Assembly: GCA_024610705.1 (NCBI GenBank)
Contig: JANDEH010000008.1
Span: forward strand, 45,044,990 to 45,108,989
Reading direction: 5' to 3'
DNA: 64,000 nt
Source: Tetragnatha versicolor
Lineage: Eukaryota; Arthropoda; Arachnida; Araneae; Tetragnathidae
Shown here one piece after another: positions 61,262-64,000 of the stretch; within the stretch, counting starts at the first letter, position 1; every line of letters starts with the position of its first letter. The notes under the pieces were generated by a model. It saw only the letters and a program-made list of their open reading frames with translations. It was not told where the DNA came from and made no database searches. Position numbers and translations under genes: made by a program.

Positions 61262-63776
61262 TTAATGATTATATCGCTATGGTTGTCAGTCATCATATTA
61301 GCTGTGGGTAAACATGGCGACTGGATTTTGATTGTACAGTATTCCCTCGTTATTCGCGGTAATTACGTTCCAAAACACACCGCGAAATCAGCGAATAACG
61401 AACCCTGTTTTAAAACGCGCATATATGATAATATAACAAATATAATGGTTCGATTCCTTCATTTATTACATAAAACTAATAAAACTGGTTCATATAAAAG
61501 TAGTATTAACTGTAAATTACTGTAAGTAATTTTTTTAATAACTTGTAGTAAATACCAAAAGGGTTACTAGTTAGTTAATTTGCTTAGTAGAAGTCACATT
61601 TTTCAAAATGGTTTTACATAATAAATATCGGAAACGAACAATTATATCTTTATCGCCAAATATGCAAGTTTCATTGATAAAAAACTTTGAGATCGAAATC
61701 CGCAAAAATGCGGGGGTAACATTGCTCAACAGCGAACATTGAACATTGCTGAACAGCGAATATGCGAGGGCCCACTGTATTGATATTTCGGGAGGGGATA
61801 TGGGTGAATTTTAGCGTTTTTCTATGGTCAAAAAAGATATTTACATGGTTTCCCCCCTCTGGCTACTCCCCTGCATGACGTCATACGTCCAATTTGAGGA
61901 CATCATTTCGACGTGAATTGGACGTCATATGTGACGTGATTTTATGACGTTTTTTATACGAGGTTAAACGACGTGATTTTCATGACGTGAATTATTAGCG
62001 ATTGACTAAATGTGTCATTTTTTAAGTACTGGGGTTTTTAAGTACTGTACAATTTTACGCATTATTATAAATAATGCGTAAAATTGCCAACTTTATTCAA
62101 ATGATCAATTTTATAGATATATATTGTCTAATCATTGGATCAAGTTAGCATATTTAAACATTATTTTTAATAACCAGTACCTAGAATATAACACATTATA
62201 TTCAATCACGAATAAATACTGTTTCTTAAATCTATAATTAATTTCTTATGTATATAACAGATTTTCTTATTACTGTGAACCATTTCTTCTTCTCTAAAGA
62301 CATACAACACCATAAATAGAGCAATTCTATATTCAAAATGATTTTTTTTCTACAAAAATAAAGAACCACCTATAAACCATCTTTAACACTAAATACTTAT
62401 TCAAAAATATAAATTATTCGAAAAACGAAAAAGATTGTTTTTTTTCTTAGGTGAAAAGATTGGAAGAAGCATTAGAAAGATTTTCGGTACTTACGTATTA
62501 CAAAAACACAAATACTAAAACAAGAACAGTTTATTGACCAGATATTTACACAAATTTTACAAATAGGGTTTCTAGTATCCCAGAAATCAGTTGAAGCGAT
62601 GTATACTAAAATATAACACAAATCAAAAATACAACTGAGGTACAACAATAAAATGATACAACTGAGGTACAATTTTTAGAGATTTCTGGCGTGTAACATA
62701 TTAGAAACTACGGCATTACCTTATTCTTAAAAAGTAATCAAATAAGGAGAAGGAAATAACTTGTATTCCTTGATTTCAGAGTGTGATCGGGTAAATCCCT
62801 ACTGTTTAGTTTAGACTTGATGCAAAGTTTGAATGGCGGCCGTCGGGATTTGTTGTTTGTTGATACATGTTCCAGAGACCCGCTAGGTGGCATTGCGATA
62901 GAAATCAATTTAAGTCAGTTTGGGAAACTCGTTTTGGGTTAGCATGGTATTATTGCGCTCAACTAATTTAAATCTAAGACAGTCTGTTCACACATGCTCG
63001 ACTTAAGTTAAAGATCACTTAACCTAGCTCAACTTCTCCTGTGTGAACGTTGCCGTTTAAGGTTAAGGTAGTTTTATTTTCGTAAATCTGTTTAAATCTA
63101 AGAGAGTCCGTTCACACTTTCTCGACTTAAGCAAGGTTAGCACTTAAACTAAATTAATTTTTCATGTGTGCATGTAGTATTAGGATATGAGGGTGGGATT
63201 GAGGAAACGAAAAAGAAGTGAGGAAAAGAAGAATGGAATGGGGGAAAAAAGAGAGGAAGATGAAATGAGGAAAGTAGGAGGGGGGAAAGGGGTAAGGGTT
63301 AGGCGATGGAGGAAGGGGAATAGAGAAAGTGAGGGATAGAGGAACACAGTAAGGGATTTTTTTTATCAAAAATTTATTTCACAGCTCTTTATGGTCCACA
63401 TAAACATAAAGAGAATGAGATGCATAATAAGAGCGAGATGAAACTGGATAAAATGATTTTGGGGCTATATGATGAGAGAAGGGGGGGTAAAGTAGAGAAC
63501 AAGAAAGGGAAGAGATTTAACGAACATAATATGAGGAGAGAAGTTAAGAGAATAAACCCCTTTCGTTGCAGGCCAGTTCCCGCTGGACTTCTCGGTGCTG
63601 GCGACGGTTCGCCCAGAGCAGGGCAGCGAGTCGTTCCTCTTCACCGTCTACAACAGCCAGGGGGAGGAGCAGGTGGCGCTGGGGCTGGGGGAGAACGTCA
63701 CCTTCATGTGCAGGCAGAGCGCCCACATGGCCGCCATGGCGGAGGTCTCCTTCCCGGTCCCCGTCAACGACGGAAA
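55081..63776 (+). CDS. Fibrillar collagen alpha chain, type V/XI-like, 5' part only
   Basis: An extracellular-matrix collagen. Three exons are visible: 55081-55147, 60154-60345 and 63572-63776, joined in phase (464 nt, 2 nt into the next codon); the gene runs off the window. Exon 1 encodes a signal peptide (MDALFALCLWTVFVVANGQ). Exons 2 and 3 encode the start of the TSPN/laminin-G-like domain. GMCDNR matches the G-F-C-x-x-R of V/XI chains. AYSISQTAVLNIPTSQLFTG matches their A-Q-L-x-x-P-T-x-Q-L-F-P-G. FPLDFSVLATVRP then FLFTVYNSQGEEQVAL fits F-P-E-D-F-S-I-L-x-T-V-x-P. Exon 3 ends at DGK, where the family continues W-H-R. No triple-helix repeats lie within the window. Exon 1 uses a weak donor (gttggt). 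Exons 2 and 3 are very GC-rich, unlike the other genes here. Confidence 0.85.
55148..57342. other. Collagen intron 1, first part
   Basis: AT-rich intron DNA with no recognisable gene. Small open frames at 55465-55719 (minus) and 57021-57218 (plus) show no domain. Confidence 0.45.
57343..58387. mobile_element. TA-flanked inverted-repeat element (1045 bp)
   Basis: The ends are AGGTAAATGTGGGTATAGTG (then gacac) and the exact inverse, flanked by TA (57341-57342 and 58388-58389), as in Tc1/mariner/pogo elements. The motif 'atagtggacac' or close variants recur internally near 57544, 57575, 57598 and 58003, which is unusual. The ORF 57578-57802 is unrecognised and partly made from these motifs. Confidence 0.75.
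58390..60153. other. Collagen intron 1, last part
   Basis: AT-rich. 'Tacccactttacccc' at about 59871 and 'tacccgctttaccac' at about 60096 resemble ends of the GGGTA-type inverted-repeat elements above and may be solo remnants. Nothing else is recognised. Confidence 0.35.
61110..61318. repeat. ~50-bp-stem hairpin with (TAA)12 loop
   Basis: The left arm from 61110 (gccatgtttacccacagct) and the right arm ending at 61318 (agctgtgggtaaacatggc) pair over about 50 bp with few mismatches. The loop includes a (TAA)12 microsatellite at 61224-61259. Confidence 0.7.
61337..61777. mobile_element. pogo/Tigger-like MITE with TA duplication
   Basis: The ends are CAGTATTCCCTCGTTATTCG and (inverse) CAGTGGGCCCTCGCATATTC, flanked by TA (61335-61336 and 61778-61779). 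The CAGT...CCCTCG(T)TAT ends are the pattern of pogo/Tigger elements. It is 441 bp long and non-coding; the open frame 61265-61525 crosses its left end by chance. Confidence 0.75.
61874..61990. other. Cluster of GACGT / CRE-like motifs
   Basis: Within about 115 bp, GACGT occurs seven times on the plus strand, including a full palindromic TGACGTCA at about 61876. 'Gacgtcatatgtgacgtga' is another close pair. It looks like a degenerate tandem or palindromic repeat rather than a promoter, as no gene starts nearby. Confidence 0.5.
62050..62086. repeat. Perfect 17-bp stem hairpin
   Basis: CAATTTTACGCATTATT, a 3-base loop, then its exact reverse complement. It is inside the intron 2 element. Confidence 0.6.
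63184..63352. repeat. Polypurine tract upstream of collagen exon 3
   Basis: About 170 bases that are overwhelmingly A/G on the plus strand, ending about 220 bp before the exon 3 acceptor. The minus-strand open frame across it is low-complexity Pro/Phe/Ser and not a gene. Confidence 0.6.
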
Positions 63777-64000
63777 GTACGTTCCCCTCGCTTTTTTCTC
63801 AATGCGTTTTGATAAAATGACATGTTGGTTTAACCCAGAAATCCTAGAATTACAGGAAAATACTGAAATTAGTGCAAGGAAATCCTGTTATAAGTTACGA
63901 GTGGTCTGTATCAATGTAATTAGATTAACAGAACCAAGGATCTTGTTGAGACCCTCAACTCCTCTTGCTATTAAATAGACATTGGAAAAAGCCTAAGCGA
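63777..64000 (+). other. Start of collagen intron 3
   Basis: The donor is gtacgt at 63777. The rest is non-coding to the window edge. Open frames running through exon 3 into here are intron read-through. Confidence 0.6.

Larger units (their letters stand above)
60948..63183. mobile_element. Inverted-repeat element in collagen intron 2
   Basis: CTAATACTACATGCACACAT at 60948 pairs with the inverse ending at 63183. Inside both ends are 'gttcacac' and 'cttaag' motifs, with a looser match of about 150 bp. No target duplication is clear. It contains the TA-flanked MITE 61337-61777, a hairpin with a (TAA)12 loop, a GACGT cluster and a 17-bp hairpin. Confidence 0.6.

Noticed and set aside
63420..63820. 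ORFs rich in Gly/Arg/Ala and Ser/Arg around collagen exon 3
   Set aside because: They are alternative frames of a GC-rich exon. Only the frame with FPLDFSVLATVRP fits the TSPN family and joins in phase.
1..64000. CRISPR arrays, bacterial operons, tRNA and rRNA genes
   Set aside because: No regularly spaced identical repeats, no Shine-Dalgarno-led gene clusters, and no cloverleaf or rRNA core sequences were seen by eye. The DNA is clearly eukaryotic.

Overview
The window is nuclear DNA from an invertebrate animal, probably an arthropod. The evidence is AT-rich sequence, GT-AG introns, canonical AATAAA poly(A) signals, animal-type housekeeping genes, a fibrillar-collagen N-terminus and many hAT-, TTAA- and TA-type DNA transposons. 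I cannot name the species.

Four genes can be supported. (1) SLC25A1, the mitochondrial citrate carrier: plus strand, 8643-21156, six exons, 319 aa, complete. (2) SNF8/VPS22 of ESCRT-II: minus strand, 30426-31169, one uninterrupted exon, 247 aa, complete. (3) Mitochondrial valyl-tRNA synthetase VARS2: plus strand, 31588-44506, 25 exons, 1034 aa, with a predicted presequence exon found by eye. It is divergent from SNF8, with start codons 418 bp apart. (4) The 5' part of a type V/XI-like fibrillar collagen gene: plus strand, 55081 to beyond the right edge. It has a signal-peptide exon and two exons of the thrombospondin-N-terminal-like (TSPN) domain. A decayed THAP-domain ORF lies at 485-703.

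Layout: 1-8100 is intergenic, full of foldback repeats and the THAP fossil. 8100-21600 is SLC25A1; its intron 1 holds a nested transposon pair and its intron 3 a 27-bp minisatellite. 22246-29161 is a nested transposon stack whose target-site duplications (TSDs) allow the insertions to be ordered. 29166-44747 is the SNF8/VARS2 divergent pair. 44748-46996 is a foldback hAT directly downstream of VARS2. 47978-50622 is a near-identical 2.6-kb palindrome built partly on a satellite-like unit. 50623-55080 is intergenic with a GC-rich island, a TTAA palindrome and the collagen 5' region. 55081-64000 is collagen, with several transposons in its introns.

The genes do not form one pathway. SLC25A1 exports mitochondrial citrate, VARS2 charges mitochondrial tRNA-Val, SNF8 sorts ubiquitinated cargo at endosomes, and the collagen is extracellular matrix. 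What stands out is the density of inverted-repeat DNA, much of it inside introns. All family names are from memory of family motifs; no database search was run.
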